Assembly (NCBI GenBank): GCA_029077775.1
Contig: JAQNCU010000219.1
Coordinates: 1-5,452, forward strand
Reading direction: 5' to 3'
Source: Acidocella sp.
GTDB taxonomy: Bacteria; Pseudomonadota; Alphaproteobacteria; Acetobacterales; Acetobacteraceae
DNA: 5,452 nucleotides
Part shown: in pieces, positions 4,974 to 5,452 of the stretch
How positions within the stretch are numbered: the stretch's first letter is position 1
How the letters are laid out: each line of letters opens with the position of its first letter
Program-made: the position numbers and the translations under genes
Notes under the pieces: model-generated
The model's input: the letters and a program-made list of their open reading frames with translations, nothing else
What the model was told of the DNA's origin: nothing
The model's database searches: none

Positions 4974-5452
4974 TATAGAGACCTTCGATAATCTGCGCGG
5001 CGGCAATGTGGTCTATAAGGCCCTGGCGCATCCCTGTGCGGCGGCGGCGTTGCGTGATTTGGCGCGGGATGCCGGGGTGACCGCGATTTTCGACCCCGAC
5101 GGCATCGCCGGGCCCTTGCTGGCTCTGTGCCCGGATTTTACGGTTGAGGGCGTGTATGTCCAGGATACGCTGGCGGTGGGCCGGGTGCGGGGCGGGCATG
5201 TCGCGCGCGCGGTGACCGATTTGGCGCAGGCGCGGGTGGACAGCGTGCTGATCGCCGCGTTCGAGGCCGGCCGGGTGGCGGCGCGGTTGACGCCTTTTTT
5301 GCCCAAGGGTGCCACGGTGCTGACGCTCGATGCCGCGAAGCTGCCCGCGCCGATGGTCACCAATGCCGCGCGCTATCTCGACCCGGTGAATTTCGCCACG
5401 AATTTCGTGTTTTTCCGCGATGACGGGCGGTTTGGTACGCGCCTGACCACGG
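4966..5452 (+). CDS. Unrecognised protein, N-terminal 162 residues (3' end outside window)
   Basis: An open frame without any stop runs from the ATG at 4966 to the right edge, giving 162 codons. I do not recognise the family. The protein starts MLDIETFDNLRGGNVVYKAL. Its first part (about 13-127) alternates predicted short hydrophobic strands and Ala-rich helices: VTAIFDPDG (38-46), EGVYVQDTLAVGR (61-73), HVARAVTDLAQARVDSVLIAAFEAGR (78-103) and GATVLTLDAAKLP (115-127). This pattern suggests a Rossmann-like alpha/beta fold. A second section begins near YLDPVNFATNFVFFRDDGRFGTRLT. There is no signal peptide or transmembrane helix so far. Codon composition matches the upstream gene. The start overlaps the ELM1 stop by eight bases (4966-4973), with only a weak GGAAA before it, so translation is probably coupled. 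An in-frame ATG at 4915 would add a Trp/Cys-rich stretch unlike protein and was not used. It may act in the same pathway as the ELM1 protein. Confidence 0.8.
   Translation, partial: MLDIETFDNLRGGNVVYKALAHPCAAAALRDLARDAGVTAIFDPDGIAGPLLALCPDFTVEGVYVQDTLAVGRVRGGHVARAVTDLAQARVDSVLIAAFEAGRVAARLTPFLPKGATVLTLDAAKLPAPMVTNAARYLDPVNFATNFVFFRDDGRFGTRLTT

Overview
The window is GC-rich DNA, by eye somewhat above 60% GC. It most likely comes from an alphaproteobacterium, and an acidophilic or Acetobacteraceae-type lineage is my best guess. That guess rests on an MdtC-type RND pump followed by a NodT-type lipoprotein, an ELM1-family protein (common in alphaproteobacteria), and an Ala/Ser/Gly-rich insertion in the pump that I associate, from memory only, with Acetobacteraceae homologues. 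No rRNA, tRNA, CRISPR array, transposase or phage gene was seen.

Layout. (1) Positions 3-1067, + strand: the last 355 codons of an RND multidrug efflux pump, running in from the left edge. (2) Positions 1064-2461, + strand: a NodT-family outer-membrane lipoprotein whose start overlaps the pump's stop. Together they form the distal end of a tripartite efflux operon; the periplasmic adaptor is presumably upstream, outside the window. (3) Positions 2462-2619: a 158-bp gap or leader with one small hairpin, then a 68-aa cold-shock protein (2620-2826) with a strong Shine-Dalgarno and a textbook intrinsic terminator. (4) Positions 2905-2963: a short 25-bp tandem repeat that includes the stop codon of the next gene. 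(5) Positions 3937-2951, - strand: a zinc-dependent aspartoacylase/succinylglutamate-desuccinylase-like protein, convergent with the cold-shock gene. Its promoter places the predicted transcription start on the A of its ATG, so the mRNA is probably leaderless. (6) Positions 4038-4973, + strand: a divergently transcribed ELM1-family protein. (7) Positions 4966-5452, + strand: an unrecognised gene overlapping the ELM1 gene by 8 bases and running off the right edge. It has no stop inside the window and is easily missed.

The efflux genes work as one machine: proton-driven inner-membrane pump plus outer-membrane channel. The cold-shock gene is a separate unit. The two right-hand + genes look like a translationally coupled pair of unknown purpose. 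Their intergenic region with the zinc enzyme (3938-4037) carries what looks like face-to-face overlapping divergent promoters. Nothing here is a clear-cut new defence or mobile system. The items most worth a second look are the pump insertion, the leaderless/overlapping promoter region, the duplicated stop region, and the unknown gene coupled to ELM1.
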